Source: Lacibacter sp. H375
GTDB taxonomy: Bacteria > Bacteroidota > Bacteroidia > Chitinophagales > Chitinophagaceae
Direction of reading: 5' to 3'
Length of the DNA stretch: 64,000 nucleotides
NCBI RefSeq assembly: GCF_037892425.1
Contig: NZ_JBBKTT010000001.1
Coordinates: 3,162,001 to 3,226,000, forward strand
In this document: piece by piece, positions 42,499 to 52,048 of the stretch
How the letters are laid out: each line of letters opens with the position of its first letter
Numbering within the stretch: the stretch's first letter is position 1
Notes under the pieces: generated by a model
The model's input: the letters and a program-made list of their open reading frames with translations, nothing else
Database searches by the model: none
Told to the model about the DNA's origin: nothing
Translations under genes and position numbers: made by a program

Positions 42499-43827
42499 CT
42501 ATTTGGCAACTGCAATTTTCACTTTCTTCCCTTTGATCTTTTGATCTTTAATTAAGTGAAGTACGTGGTTTGCTTTTATTTTCTTCACGGCAACAAAAGC
42601 AAAAAAATCTTTTACTTCAATCAAGCCAATATCTTCTTTTTTCAATTCGCCTTTCTGACTCAGGAAGCCAACAATATCAACCTTATTCACTTTATCTTTT
42701 TTGCCGGCTGCAATAAACAACGTACTCCATTTTGGTTTCTCGGGAATCTCTGCTGTTTCAGGCAATTCAATTTGTTCTGCATCTGCAGGAATGTAGGCCG
42801 GCAATTTTTCATCCGGACCAAGAATTACAATGGCAGTGCCACTTGCATCCATACGTGCAGTACGTCCGTTACGATGTGTAAAGGCATCTTCTGTATGTGG
42901 TAAATGATAATGAACAATGTAACGTATGTTGGCAATATCCAAACCACGTGCAGCAAGATCAGTTGTAACAAGAATATTTGATGTGCCGTTTCTGAATTTA
43001 CACAACGCCGCATCACGTTCCTGTTGTTCCATAGCACCGTGGTAAAACACATTCAGAATATCACGTTCTTTCAACAGTTCGCTGGTGCGTTCAACTGATT
43101 CACGATGGTTACAGAAGATGATCGTTGAACGGTTGCCCAACATACACACCAAACGAAACAATGTTTCGAGTTTATCTTTTTCGGGGCTGAGTAATGTTTT
43201 AATCGCAAGTCCAGTATCAGAATCTTCGTTGCCTGTAAGAAAATCAAGTTTCTGTGGTTCATTCAAACCAACAAACGACGGGATCTCTTCAAGGTTTGTA
43301 GCAGAAGTGAGCACTCTCTTTTTAATGGAAGGAAGCGAACCAATGATGAACGACATTTCTTCCTGGAAACCGAGTTCCAGTGATTTGTCAAATTCATCGA
43401 GCACCAATGTTTCAATACTTGCAACCGTTATACTTCCACGGCGGATATGATCGGCCAAACGGCCGGGTGTACCAATAAGCAAGGCAGGTGCCTGCTTTAA
43501 ATTGTTTTCTTCGATCTCCCGTTTATGACCTCCATAGCAACAGGTTACTTTCAGGTTGAGCTGCATGCTTTTAAACACATGCTCGATCTGGATGGCCAGT
43601 TCACGTGATGGCACAATAATGAGTGCTTTTGTTTGATTGCCTGCTGCCTGTAGCTGTTCCACCAGAGGTAACAGAAAGGCCAGTGTTTTACCCGATCCTG
43701 TTGCAGATAACAGGATGATGTCTTTTTCTGATGCCTGTGCTTCCATGGAAGCCACCTGCATTTCATTCAACGCTTTGATTTTTACGTTTGTCAGGACCTC
43801 TTCCAGCCAAACCGGTTTCTTTTGCAT
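42499..43827 (-). CDS. DEAD-box RNA helicase with DbpA-type C-terminal domain
   Basis: A 442-residue helicase. Motif I is S-A-T-G-S-G-K-T (41-48), motif II D144-E-F-D147 in place of DEAD, motif III S-A-T, motif VI H-R-N-G-R-T-A-R. The last ~75 residues form a DbpA-like RNA-binding domain (K-K-D-K-V-N-K-V-D-I-V-G-F-L, then I-G-L-I-E-V-K-D-F-F-A-F-V-A-V). E. coli DbpA binds hairpin 92 of 23S rRNA, so a role in large-subunit assembly is likely. The first Met of MQKKP is preferred. A TACCTTCG box lies just before the start. Confidence 0.85.
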   Translation of the reverse strand: MQKKPVWLEEVLTNVKIKALNEMQVASMEAQASEKDIILLSATGSGKTLAFLLPLVEQLQAAGNQTKALIIVPSRELAIQIEHVFKSMQLNLKVTCCYGGHKREIEENNLKQAPALLIGTPGRLADHIRRGSITVASIETLVLDEFDKSLELGFQEEMSFIIGSLPSIKKRVLTSATNLEEIPSFVGLNEPQKLDFLTGNEDSDTGLAIKTLLSPEKDKLETLFRLVCMLGNRSTIIFCNHRESVERTSELLKERDILNVFYHGAMEQQERDAALCKFRNGTSNILVTTDLAARGLDIANIRYIVHYHLPHTEDAFTHRNGRTARMDASGTAIVILGPDEKLPAYIPADAEQIELPETAEIPEKPKWSTLFIAAGKKDKVNKVDIVGFLSQKGELKKEDIGLIEVKDFFAFVAVKKIKANHVLHLIKDQKIKGKKVKIAVAK

Positions 43828-44009
43828 AGCGGCGAAGGTAATCAATTGTGGGGGAGTGGGAGTTTAGGAGGAATTGTGACATAAGAATGGCTTGAAGTAT
43901 CCTCCAGCGAAGAATCGCAATACCTAAATCAGCCGTTGTATAATTCCTAACTTCAACAATCGGATACTTTACCTATGATTCAATTGATAATTGATTTAAA
44001 CAAGCCAAT

Positions 44010-44573
44010 ATGCGAAAAGTAATTGCAGCAATCAATATGACCCTTGATGGGTATTGCGATCACACGGCAGTAGATGCTGATGAAGAAATACATCAACATT
44101 ACGGTGAGTTGTTGCTTGATGCAGGCGTTGTTTTATATGGCAGAATAACTTACCTGCTTATGGAATTCTGGCCAACGCTGGTAAAAAATCCCAGTGGCGA
44201 CAGATCAATGGATGAATTTGCAGTGATCATGGACAACACACCCAAAGTTGTTTTTTCACGCACCTTGAAGAGTGTTGAATGGGAATCGGCAAGATTAGCA
44301 GAGCGTGACCTGAAGGAAGAAGTGTTAGCACTAAGGCAAGAAGCAGGCAATGACATTTTTGTTGGCAGCCCGGGTTTAATCGTCGCCTTAACACAACTCG
44401 ACTTAATTGATGAATACCAGCTCTGCATTCATCCGGTTATTGCAGGAAAAGGTTTGCCGCTGTTCAAAAACATCACGGATAGAGTTGATCTTAAACTCTT
44501 CAATACAAAAACATTTGCGGCTGGCGCAGTAGTTCTTTACTATAAACGTGTAGATATTAAAACCGGCAGCTGA
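44010..44573 (+). CDS. Dihydrofolate reductase-family (RibD C-terminal) protein
   Basis: A 187-residue protein of the DHFR-like RibD C-terminal group. Landmarks are M-T-L-D-G-Y, then V-L-Y-G-R-I-T-Y-L-L-M-E, then D-I-F-V-G-S-P-G-L and H-P-V-I-A-G-K-G-L-P-L-F. These stand-alone proteins are oxidoreductases of unknown substrate, not classical folate reductase. Its 3' end meets a small convergent membrane gene 3 bases away. Confidence 0.88.
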   Translation: MRKVIAAINMTLDGYCDHTAVDADEEIHQHYGELLLDAGVVLYGRITYLLMEFWPTLVKNPSGDRSMDEFAVIMDNTPKVVFSRTLKSVEWESARLAERDLKEEVLALRQEAGNDIFVGSPGLIVALTQLDLIDEYQLCIHPVIAGKGLPLFKNITDRVDLKLFNTKTFAAGAVVLYYKRVDIKTGS

Positions 44574-44576
44574 CAC

Positions 44577-44771
44577 TCAGGTTGCCTTATCATTTGTATT
44601 GCGAACTAAACTTACACCTGCAAAAAAGAAGATAATTCCTACAATGCCAAAAGCAGCAATAAGTTTGATGTTTCTTGTTCCTGTTCCCGCATTAATAAAA
44701 GTAAAGGCTGCGTAAATGATACCGCCAATGCCTAGTAGTGATAAAAGTATACCCAGTATTCGTTTTTCCAT
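44577..44771 (-). CDS. Small two-helix membrane protein
   Basis: A 64-residue protein with two hydrophobic helices (about 5-22 and 34-53), a polar N-terminus MEKR and an acidic/basic C-terminus. No family is recognised. The start at MEKRIL gives a normal short protein. A longer frame upstream adds 10 residues. Confidence 0.5.
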   Translation of the reverse strand: MEKRILGILLSLLGIGGIIYAAFTFINAGTGTRNIKLIAAFGIVGIIFFFAGVSLVRNTNDKAT

Positions 44772-44967
44772 ATTCGTTTTTTTACAAGATAACTTTATCA
44801 ACTTAAAATTCAGTTCCTGATAACCGGAATGTGATAATCATGAAAGAAAAACTAAGAATTATATAAACATTAATGCTCAATTCGTGTACTTTCATATATC
44901 TTGATTTTCACATTCACTCATTTCTCTCCATCTTCGCAGCTATTTTATTATTCAAATTTTTTCTGTC

Positions 44968-45312
44968 ATGCGCATCGAAGATTTTTTAACTAAACTCCGT
45001 ACTCAACCCGATACTATTTCTTTTGCTGAAACCATCGAAACAATTGAAGCGAATTACGAATTTACTCCCGTGCGTTTTACAAACGGAGGTATTATAAACG
45101 AAGCCGGTACCAATTCAGGTTCATGTAAATTATTTTCATTTGCTAAACTGCAACACTTGAGTAAAGAAGAAGCACTGGCTTGTTTCGGTGATTATTATCG
45201 TATTGATGTGTTGCAACATCCCGAAGCAACTAATCATGCCAACATCCGCAATTTTATGGTTACCGGTTGGGAAGGTATTCGTTTTGATGGAGAAGCGTTG
45301 CAGCAGAAATAA
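44968..45312 (+). CDS. HopJ-family protein
   Basis: A 114-residue HopJ-type protein. The conserved family pattern is visible: F-T-P-V-R-F-T-N-G, then N-S-G-S-C-K-L-F-S-F, then A-L-A-C-F-G-D-Y-Y and N-I-R-N-F-M. HopJ was named after a Pseudomonas type III effector, but free-living Bacteroidota that have no type III system also encode it, so a housekeeping role is likely. The whole family length is present. Confidence 0.8.
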   Translation: MRIEDFLTKLRTQPDTISFAETIETIEANYEFTPVRFTNGGIINEAGTNSGSCKLFSFAKLQHLSKEEALACFGDYYRIDVLQHPEATNHANIRNFMVTGWEGIRFDGEALQQK

Positions 45313-45360
45313 GAAAGCTTTCAGTTCAATTAAACGCAACATTCTGGGTGTTTAGAGATT

Positions 45361-45403
45361 TCATCCCGTAAAGCGGGACAAGCTCGACGTCGAAAAGACG
45401 CAG
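45361..45403 (+). promoter_or_regulatory. Tandem small hairpins upstream of thiolase
   Basis: Two small hairpins: CCCG-taaag-CGGG and GTC-gaaaa-GAC in the stretch before the thiolase promoter. They may be a terminator remnant of the HopJ gene or a regulatory element. No strong T-tract follows. Confidence 0.3.
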
Positions 45404-45447
45404 ACGTTAAAGAAAAGGGCCCATGGTTATCTAAAACTTACAATCGT

Positions 45448-45455
45448 TATCTTTG
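45448..45455 (+). promoter_or_regulatory. -7 box of thiolase promoter
   Basis: TATCTTTG, a full TAnnTTTG match, 21 bases before the thiolase start codon. Confidence 0.65.
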
Positions 45456-45476
45456 CCCCTCAATTGAATAATCTAT

Positions 45477-46655
45477 ATGAAAGAAGTATATGTTATCTCG
45501 GCCGTTCGTACACCCATGGGTAGTTTCGGCGGCAGTTTAAAAAGTTTAACAGCTACACAGTTAGGAGCTATTGCTATTAAAGGTGCACTGAAAAAAGCAG
45601 GCGTTGATGCAAGTAAAGTTCAGGACGTTTTAATGGGTTGCGTTATTCAGGCTAATCTCGGACAGGCACCTGCAAGACAAGCTGCGAAATTTGCCGGCTT
45701 ACCCAACGAAGTAAATTGTACAACTGTAAATAAAGTGTGCGCAAGTGGTATGAAAGCAATTTCACAAGCTGCACAAAGCATTATGCTGGGCGATGCTGAT
45801 ATTGTGATTGCTGGTGGTATGGAAAGCATGAGCAATGTTCCGTTCTATGTTGACAGTATGCGTTGGGGAAACAAGTATGGCAATACAAGTTTTATTGATG
45901 GCTTGGCAAAAGATGGTTTGACGGATGTGTATGATGGAAAGGCGATGGGCAATGCAGCTGAGTTATGTGCAAAAGAATGTGGCATCAGCAGAGAAGATCA
46001 GGATGCATTTGCTATTGAGAGTTATAAACGTTCACAGGCAGCATGGGAAAAAGGTTTGTTCGATAATGAAATTGTACCTGTTGAAATTCCGCAACGCAAA
46101 GGAGATCCGATTGTGTTTGCAAAAGATGAAGAACCATACAATGTAAAGTTTGATAAAATACCAACACTCAATCCTGCATTTCAGAAAGACGGAACGGTAA
46201 CTGCTGCCAATGCAAGCACTATGAATGATGGTGCAGCAGCATTGCTGTTAATGAGTAAAGAAAAAGCAGATGAGTTGGGATTGAAACCAATTGCAAAAAT
46301 TAAATCGTATGCTGATGCTGAACAGGCGCCTGAATGGTTTACTACAACTCCAGCATTGGCTGTACCAAAAGCAGTTGCCAAAGCAGGTTTGCAAATGAGC
46401 GATATTTCTTATTGGGAACTAAACGAAGCATTTGCTGTTGTTGGTATTGAAAACAGCAAGCGTATGCAACTCGATCCTGCAAAAGTAAATGTGCATGGCG
46501 GTGCAGTATCGCTTGGTCATCCGTTGGGTGCAAGTGGCGCAAGAATTATTGTTACACTTATTAATGTACTGAAAGCAAATAATGCAAAATATGGTGCGGC
46601 TGGTATTTGTAATGGTGGCGGTGGTGCTAGTGCAATGGTGATAGAAAACGTCTAA
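45477..46655 (+). CDS. Acetyl-CoA C-acetyltransferase (thiolase)
   Basis: A 392-residue thiolase. The nucleophile is C88 in K-V-C-A-S-G-M-K, the general base H348 in G-H-P-L-G-A-S-G-A-R, and the second Cys C378 in C-N-G-G-G-G-A-S. It condenses or cleaves acetoacetyl-CoA in the cytosol and could serve fatty acid breakdown or ketone body and PHB-type metabolism. It is a single transcript with its own promoter and terminator. Confidence 0.92.
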   Translation: MKEVYVISAVRTPMGSFGGSLKSLTATQLGAIAIKGALKKAGVDASKVQDVLMGCVIQANLGQAPARQAAKFAGLPNEVNCTTVNKVCASGMKAISQAAQSIMLGDADIVIAGGMESMSNVPFYVDSMRWGNKYGNTSFIDGLAKDGLTDVYDGKAMGNAAELCAKECGISREDQDAFAIESYKRSQAAWEKGLFDNEIVPVEIPQRKGDPIVFAKDEEPYNVKFDKIPTLNPAFQKDGTVTAANASTMNDGAAALLLMSKEKADELGLKPIAKIKSYADAEQAPEWFTTTPALAVPKAVAKAGLQMSDISYWELNEAFAVVGIENSKRMQLDPAKVNVHGGAVSLGHPLGASGARIIVTLINVLKANNAKYGAAGICNGGGGASAMVIENV

Positions 46656-46712
46656 CCCTTTTTAGGAAGACTTGCTAATCACAGCTCTATCTTGTTATAG
46701 ATCGAAATGAAA

Positions 46713-46746
46713 TAAACCTCTCCGTACCGGGAGAGGTTTATTTTTT
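46713..46746 (+). terminator. Terminator after thiolase
   Basis: Stem TAAACCTCTCC with complement GGAGAGGTTTA, loop of 6, followed by a T-run. Confidence 0.82.
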
Positions 46747-46782
46747 ATAATTAGTTCTAAATAGGGAGAGCCGGCGAGGGTT

Positions 46783-47568
46783 TTAGTTCGACACCACTTT
46801 CACAATCCTGTAAATAACTCTTGCACTTTCATGTTTTCTCATGTTGCCAAAAATCTCAAGATTGTCGGGCGCTACGAGATCGGGAGCCCAAGGCGTAAGC
46901 AACGCATCCTGTAAAGTGCGGAACAGATCATATGAAATAGTATTGAATTTTACATCGCCACCTGTGGGTGAAAGTACAGTTGCGTTGCCCCATCCAATTT
47001 GCTGTGTTTGTTTTTTATCCATGGCCGATTGGAGGAAAGGTTTCCAGATTGTTTTTTCTGCATTAATAAAAGCCCCTGGGTTTTCGGAAAGGTGATAATT
47101 CATTACCACATAATTGAAATCTTTGGCAGGATTTATTCCTTTTGCTTCAGCCCAATCTTCAGTTTTAAAAAAGATCTGACTGGTTACAGTTGTAAACGAA
47201 CCGGTTTCCATTTGTGCCATCGGGATTTTTGGAAACAGTTTTGCTGGATCAAACGCATCGCCGCTCCAAGCTGAATCAATGTTGGAAAATCCATTAATGA
47301 ATAAAAAATTTGAAGAATTAGGCAAGTTGTATCCGCCTACTTTCTCAAACAAACCCCAGAAGTTCATCTTTTTTGCATCAACAGCTTTTTGTGCCACTTT
47401 ACTCCAGTAGTTTACTTCCCGTTTAATGAACTCTTCAATTTTATCCTGCGGTACATGACGGTATTGATACACTGATATCTGTGCGTTGAGGTGCTGTATT
47501 TGAATCAGAAATACAAACAGTATTAAACTGAAGATGGTCTTTTTGTATATAGAAGAAATCTGTTTCAT
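46783..47568 (-). CDS. Secreted protein of unknown function (a)
   Basis: A 261-residue exported protein; signal peptide ends L-N-A-Q. The mature part looks like two ferredoxin-like modules similar to dimeric alpha-beta (ABM) folds: V-Y-Q-Y-R-H-V-P, and later Y-V-V-M-N-Y-H-L-S-E-N. No family is recognised. Its neighbour is a second secreted protein of the same style; the two are read in the same direction with 48 bases between, so they are likely an operon. Confidence 0.6.
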   Translation of the reverse strand: MKQISSIYKKTIFSLILFVFLIQIQHLNAQISVYQYRHVPQDKIEEFIKREVNYWSKVAQKAVDAKKMNFWGLFEKVGGYNLPNSSNFLFINGFSNIDSAWSGDAFDPAKLFPKIPMAQMETGSFTTVTSQIFFKTEDWAEAKGINPAKDFNYVVMNYHLSENPGAFINAEKTIWKPFLQSAMDKKQTQQIGWGNATVLSPTGGDVKFNTISYDLFRTLQDALLTPWAPDLVAPDNLEIFGNMRKHESARVIYRIVKVVSN

Positions 47569-47616
47569 TGTATTGATTTTTAATAGCAAGAAAATTGTTT
47601 TGAAAAATACGCTTCA

Positions 47617-48333
47617 TTATTTTGAACTTAAGTCTGCTCGTAAGCTCAACATCTCGATCCAGCGGCTTTCAATTGCCTTTGCATAATCTGCGAGATAATA
47701 ATTCCACGCACCTGCACCATGTACTTCATCAAAACGTTCAGGAATTGGCTTACGGAAATTTGGGCTTAATTCTTTCAATCCATTTTTCAGGCGATTAACG
47801 GTTACAATTTGTGGCGGACCTGAAAAACTTACATTATAAACGGCCACGTTTTCGTTACTGGCAACCCATACTTTTTTTAATTTTCGTACAAGGTCACTTG
47901 CTTCCCTGATCATGCCCGGTTTAATGAACATGTGTGTAATGATGATCTTGTCGCTGTAGTCAGTAATGGCCACGTTACTTAGTTCGGTATTATAAACGGA
48001 GTAGCCGGTGCTGCCACGTTCGCTTGTATTTGGCGAAACATTTTTAGCCCAGTCAAGTGTGTGTTCTGCACTCAGGTCACCACGCTTATCAAACTGCTCC
48101 CAGCTAAGCGGCCCTTCCGTTATATGATAGCCGCCAGCATCAGGACCGGTTTCAATATAAAATACCCGCCACTTCCAGTCGCCCGTGTGGTACTTCTGCG
48201 CATGCGACGCTAATGCTTTTTCAAACTCCAGTAATTTGTCTGTTTTGGGAAATGCTCTGAATGTGCTCACTACATTGTTCTGGCTTATTCCAATCATAGG
48301 AACAAGCAGGCAGAGAAGGAAAATCTTTCTCAT
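47617..48333 (-). CDS. Secreted protein of unknown function (b)
   Basis: A 238-residue exported protein with signal peptide ending G-I-S-Q. The first half is an ABM-like fold (V-V-S-T-F-R-A-F-P, then W-R-V-F-Y-I-E-T-G-P). The second half repeats a similar pattern (I-I-I-T-H-M-F-I-K-P-G-M, then V-Y-N-V-S-F-S-G-P-P). It looks like a distant paralogue of the next gene. The function is unknown. Confidence 0.6.
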   Translation of the reverse strand: MRKIFLLCLLVPMIGISQNNVVSTFRAFPKTDKLLEFEKALASHAQKYHTGDWKWRVFYIETGPDAGGYHITEGPLSWEQFDKRGDLSAEHTLDWAKNVSPNTSERGSTGYSVYNTELSNVAITDYSDKIIITHMFIKPGMIREASDLVRKLKKVWVASNENVAVYNVSFSGPPQIVTVNRLKNGLKELSPNFRKPIPERFDEVHGAGAWNYYLADYAKAIESRWIEMLSLRADLSSK

Positions 48334-48503
48334 TGTTGTTGTTTTAGAATGTGAATAAAGAGAGGGTCGTGTTGAGATAGGGATGGGAAGAATTATTAAG
48401 TTATAGCAATTCCCCGCAAAATCAAAGAAGAAAGATTTGCATTATTTCGTAGAGATAAATGTTCACTAACGGTAAGGGGCAAGGGAAGATATAAGATTTA
48501 GTT

Positions 48504-49250
48504 TTAATCTTTTCGTGCAACACACAACCAATCCCAAGGATGTGGCTCTGCCAGCCATTTGGGTGGATTGTTGAATTCTGTTTTCCAGGTGTAATCGATC
48601 TTTTCAACCCTGTCAACAGTGAAGCCATCAAGTTTCAGCAGTAGTTCCAGTTCTTCTTTCAGGTAATGCTTGGTAGGTACATTATCAATATCTGTTACAC
48701 CTTGTTTAATATTCTTTGCCAGCGCATAAGCTTTCTCTACTGATTCAATTTTTTCTTTATGATCATCATCCACATTCCAGCGGTTAGCAATGATATTGGT
48801 GTAGAGTTTTGATTCTAGCGAGGGTACAACAAGGATCAATGTGCCGCCCTGGTTCAAACAAATATTGAGCGATTGAAAAAAATTGATACGCTTTTTTAAA
48901 TTATCGGTGAGGATGGCGTTAATGCACACAGCCACATCGCATGGAGTAACAGTTATGGCATAAGCACTCATATCCATGCGTTGGTACTCCACGTTGGGGT
49001 AGTCTTTACATTTTTCTTTCGCAATGTCGAGATTGATGGCGGAGATATCTGTTGCCACTACATACTTGAATGCTGTGGCGAGTAAAGGGATCCATTTGCC
49101 GATGGCGCAACCAATATCTGTAACCGTCTTCTCTTTTGATGCCACTTCTTCAATGGCACCAACGATCTTTCCGCTGGTGTCGTTCTTTAATACATCAAAA
49201 ATTTCTTCACTGTAGTTAGGTGCAATACGTTCCCAATAATTTCTGTCCAT
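48504..49250 (-). CDS. Class I SAM-dependent methyltransferase
   Basis: A 248-residue enzyme. SAM site D-I-G-C-A-I-G-K-W near 50, acidic D-I-S (about 74), and the D-M-S/D-V-A-V-C-I-N strand. The C-terminal 80 residues are helical and include L-L-L-K-L-D-G-F. The substrate is unknown. Divergent from a GNAT gene starting 85 bases away. Confidence 0.8.
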   Translation of the reverse strand: MDRNYWERIAPNYSEEIFDVLKNDTSGKIVGAIEEVASKEKTVTDIGCAIGKWIPLLATAFKYVVATDISAINLDIAKEKCKDYPNVEYQRMDMSAYAITVTPCDVAVCINAILTDNLKKRINFFQSLNICLNQGGTLILVVPSLESKLYTNIIANRWNVDDDHKEKIESVEKAYALAKNIKQGVTDIDNVPTKHYLKEELELLLKLDGFTVDRVEKIDYTWKTEFNNPPKWLAEPHPWDWLCVARKD

Positions 49251-49335
49251 GTTAATAGATAAGTCTTTGGCTAAAGATAATTTTTTGTTGTTGATTGAAA
49301 TGTATTCAAGTAATTTAACTTCTCAACAAAAAGCC

Positions 49336-49845
49336 ATGAGTTTAATCACAATAAGATATGCAACGCCTGCTGATGCAGAATTAATTGCCGAGATGAGCCG
49401 TACTTCTTTTTATGAAGCCTTTGCCAAAGACAATACAAAAGAGGATATGGATATTTTCATGAACGAACAGTTTACAAAAGAAGAGCTGATGAACGAAGTG
49501 GAATTGAGCGAAGGAATTTTCATGCTTGCTTATATTGATGAAGAGCCGGTTGGTTATGCACGGCTGCGTTTAAAAAATAGCCTTGCGCATGAACAGGCCA
49601 TTGAAATTGCAAGGATCTATGCCCTGGATAAAGCGATAGGCAAAGGAGTGGGCAAAGCGTTGATGCAGGAGTGCATTAACAAAGCAATTGAGCTGAAGAT
49701 GAAATCCATCTGGCTGGGGGTATGGGAAAAAAATGAACGGGCTATTTCGTTCTACCAGCGCTGGGGTTTTGAGCGATTTGGTGAACATCAGTTCCTGTTG
49801 GGAACAGATCTGCAAACAGATTGGCTGCTGAAAAAGACTTTATAA
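49336..49845 (+). CDS. GNAT N-acetyltransferase
   Basis: A 169-residue GNAT enzyme. The fold begins T-I-R-Y-A-T-P-A-D-A, the central V-G-Y-A-R-L-R strand is followed by I-A-R-I-Y-A-L and the acetyl-CoA loop G-K-G-V-G-K-A-L. The ending N-E-R-A-I-S-F-Y-Q-R-W-G-F is typical. Substrate unknown. The start at MSLITIR is chosen; an upstream ATG at 49249 would add 29 residues overlapping the divergent gene. Confidence 0.88.
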   Translation: MSLITIRYATPADAELIAEMSRTSFYEAFAKDNTKEDMDIFMNEQFTKEELMNEVELSEGIFMLAYIDEEPVGYARLRLKNSLAHEQAIEIARIYALDKAIGKGVGKALMQECINKAIELKMKSIWLGVWEKNERAISFYQRWGFERFGEHQFLLGTDLQTDWLLKKTL

Positions 49846-49964
49846 ATCATCGTATTTTTACGTGACTTTGTAGTGCAACCAATGAAAACCCCAGTAAATA
49901 CAATCATTTCAGCAAAAAAGCGTTATCTTGTAACACCTCTTTTAACTATTAAAAACCATTTTCT

Positions 49965-50081
49965 ATGAAACGCTTTGAAAAAACAATCCCGATTTACACA
50001 CGTAAAGATGTTCCGTTTGTGCTTTTTATTGTATGCTTTTCACTAGCACTTATAATTGGCATTTACACCAGTCTTAATTGA
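49965..50081 (+). CDS. 38-residue membrane protein
   Basis: MKRFEKTIPIYTRKDVPF then a transmembrane helix (V-L-F-I-V-C-F-S-L-A-L-I-I-G-I-Y) and T-S-L-N. The purine-rich AACCATTTTCT precedes it without a clear ribosome-binding site. It sits between GNAT and a good terminator, supporting it as a real gene. Function unknown. Confidence 0.5.
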   Translation: MKRFEKTIPIYTRKDVPFVLFIVCFSLALIIGIYTSLN

Positions 50082-50119
50082 TAAAATAGTATAGGAACCT
50101 TTACCAACTGCATAAAAGA

Positions 50120-50148
50120 CAAGCCCCGTTAATCGGGGCTTTCTTTTT
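50120..50148 (+). terminator. Terminator after GNAT/38-residue gene
   Basis: Stem AAGCCCCG / CGGGGCTT with loop TTAAT and T-tract. It overlaps the last two bases of the convergent transglutaminase gene. Confidence 0.85.
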
Positions 50149-52048
50149 ATCCTTTTTTCAGAACGATCTTTTGACCTTCATCTTTCTTGATGGCTTCAAA
50201 ACTATTGGCCACTTCATTGAACTTATCGGGTGGCACAATGTGTTTGTGCAGTTGTAATTCTGTTGCAATGCTGAGTTTAGTTTTGCTGTCATTCAGCTGA
50301 ATGCTGTTCTGGTATTTCAGATAGTCGTTACTGATCTCTTTTACCGGAGGCACTGTTTCAGTTAAAAAGCCTTCCGGAAGTTTATAGGTGATGAGGTCGG
50401 TTTTAATGTAAGGGTAATCAAACAGGAACTCATGCTTTCTTGTTTCTGCAGGTTTTATTGTTTCATCGTTCAGTTTGTATTGACGGAGCGGATAGAAATG
50501 TTTGCTGCCCGCTTTGAAATCATAATACTGGGTATATGCAAGTTTTAGTTCAACAAGATGACCATCGGCAGAATCAGAAAGAATTTTAATCTCAAAGTCG
50601 TCAGGTACTTTATAGCCAAAGGCGTTGACCAATGCTTTTTTTGCATCTTCCTTTGTTTGTCCGGAGATATAAGCATTAACATATTCCCAAAACTCGCCTG
50701 ATACAAAAATGTGGCTTGTAAGCACGGCACCACCGTCATCAAACAACTCTGCATCAGTTTTTGCTATCCATTTATTTTCTTTACTTATGCTTACGGGAGT
50801 TTTAACCAATATGCCACCGTTTTCTGTTAATAATAATGCATGCCTGTTCTCCGTAAATGATCCCAGCACACCTGGTATTGTCTGCTTGCTTGTACATTCT
50901 AACCAGACTGTGTCTTTTTTTAGTGGGACACAAAGTATAACATGGTTAAACAGGTTTGAAGCAAACATTGGATCTACTGGATATTCATTTCCTCCCGCAT
51001 TTATTAGCGCTGCATGAGCTTTTATGCCGACAGCCTGCAGCATGTTTTTCATATAATGTGTAAGCCCTTTACAGTCACCATATTTTTTTTGCTCGGCAAA
51101 TGAAACGGGAAAAGGCTTATAACCTCCAATTCCAAATTGTATGCTTACGTACCTGAAATCGCTTTGCAGGTATCGGTAAAGAATTGCAATCTTATCTTCA
51201 TCGTTATTTGCATCTTTAATTAAAGACTTAAAAAAATCAATACGCTCTGGTTTAAAAGGGTTTTCTTCTTCATAAAAAGGGTAGGCCCACTTGCCAAATT
51301 CTTTCCAGCTTTCAAGTGAGCCGGCATAACCATCATAACTAAACTGAGCAGGTGATACGTCAATCCATGGTAATGTAACCCAGGGGCCATACGTAGCCCT
51401 TTCTCTTTCGTGCACTGTACGGTTGCTCAATTCCCAAGTATAAACAGTTTTTTTGCCTTCAGTTATAATTGCAGGGCTTCCTGTGTAATTATAAGCTTTG
51501 AATTTAACGGGAACAGTCGATTTTACAACATACCTGCTTTTTTTAAATGATTCGGTTGTGCTGCCAAAAAAAAATGGGTTTATATCAAGTAACGCACTAC
51601 AGCTTATTTCAAATTCTGTTTCAATAGTGTAAGGTGGATCAGGAACAGGAAAATTAAGTTCATAAGTTTTGTCATCTGTTGCAAGTGTAATACCATCATA
51701 AGCACCTTCTAGATTAAAATCTTTCTTTTTATAGCGGGCTATTTCAATCCCCAGATCATTATAAACTTTTATACTGGCTTCTTCGAGTTTGCGTAGCTTA
51801 TCAACACCTATGCGTAACCTCGAATGCTGTAATGCCTGTTTGGTGAGTGCAGTAATAATGTTGTGCGAACGAATAGTCATTTTTGAAGGTGATTCTATTT
51901 CTATAACAGTTTCTTCAAGGTGGTATACCGCATCTGCGTCTTTTTTTAAACTGTCGGGGATAGTTAATGACGAGTAATTCAAGATCGATTGTGACCAGCC
52001 TTTTGCACATAGCAATATTAAGGCTACAAGTAAACAGAGTTTTCTCAT
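50147..52048 (-). CDS. DUF3857 transglutaminase-fold protein, likely active
   Basis: A 633-residue exported protein; signal peptide ends W-S-Q. Residues 30-220 are DUF3857 and 265-420 a transglutaminase-like core with C326 in G-D-C-K-G, H369 in F-N-H-V and an acidic residue E384 in W-L-E-C-T-S, in place of the usual Asp. A C-terminal beta domain follows. These proteins act in the periplasm and may be proteases or cross-linkers. Its start overlaps the stop of the upstream paralogue by 4 bases, so translation is coupled. Confidence 0.83.
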   Translation of the reverse strand: MRKLCLLVALILLCAKGWSQSILNYSSLTIPDSLKKDADAVYHLEETVIEIESPSKMTIRSHNIITALTKQALQHSRLRIGVDKLRKLEEASIKVYNDLGIEIARYKKKDFNLEGAYDGITLATDDKTYELNFPVPDPPYTIETEFEISCSALLDINPFFFGSTTESFKKSRYVVKSTVPVKFKAYNYTGSPAIITEGKKTVYTWELSNRTVHERERATYGPWVTLPWIDVSPAQFSYDGYAGSLESWKEFGKWAYPFYEEENPFKPERIDFFKSLIKDANNDEDKIAILYRYLQSDFRYVSIQFGIGGYKPFPVSFAEQKKYGDCKGLTHYMKNMLQAVGIKAHAALINAGGNEYPVDPMFASNLFNHVILCVPLKKDTVWLECTSKQTIPGVLGSFTENRHALLLTENGGILVKTPVSISKENKWIAKTDAELFDDGGAVLTSHIFVSGEFWEYVNAYISGQTKEDAKKALVNAFGYKVPDDFEIKILSDSADGHLVELKLAYTQYYDFKAGSKHFYPLRQYKLNDETIKPAETRKHEFLFDYPYIKTDLITYKLPEGFLTETVPPVKEISNDYLKYQNSIQLNDSKTKLSIATELQLHKHIVPPDKFNEVANSFEAIKKDEGQKIVLKKG

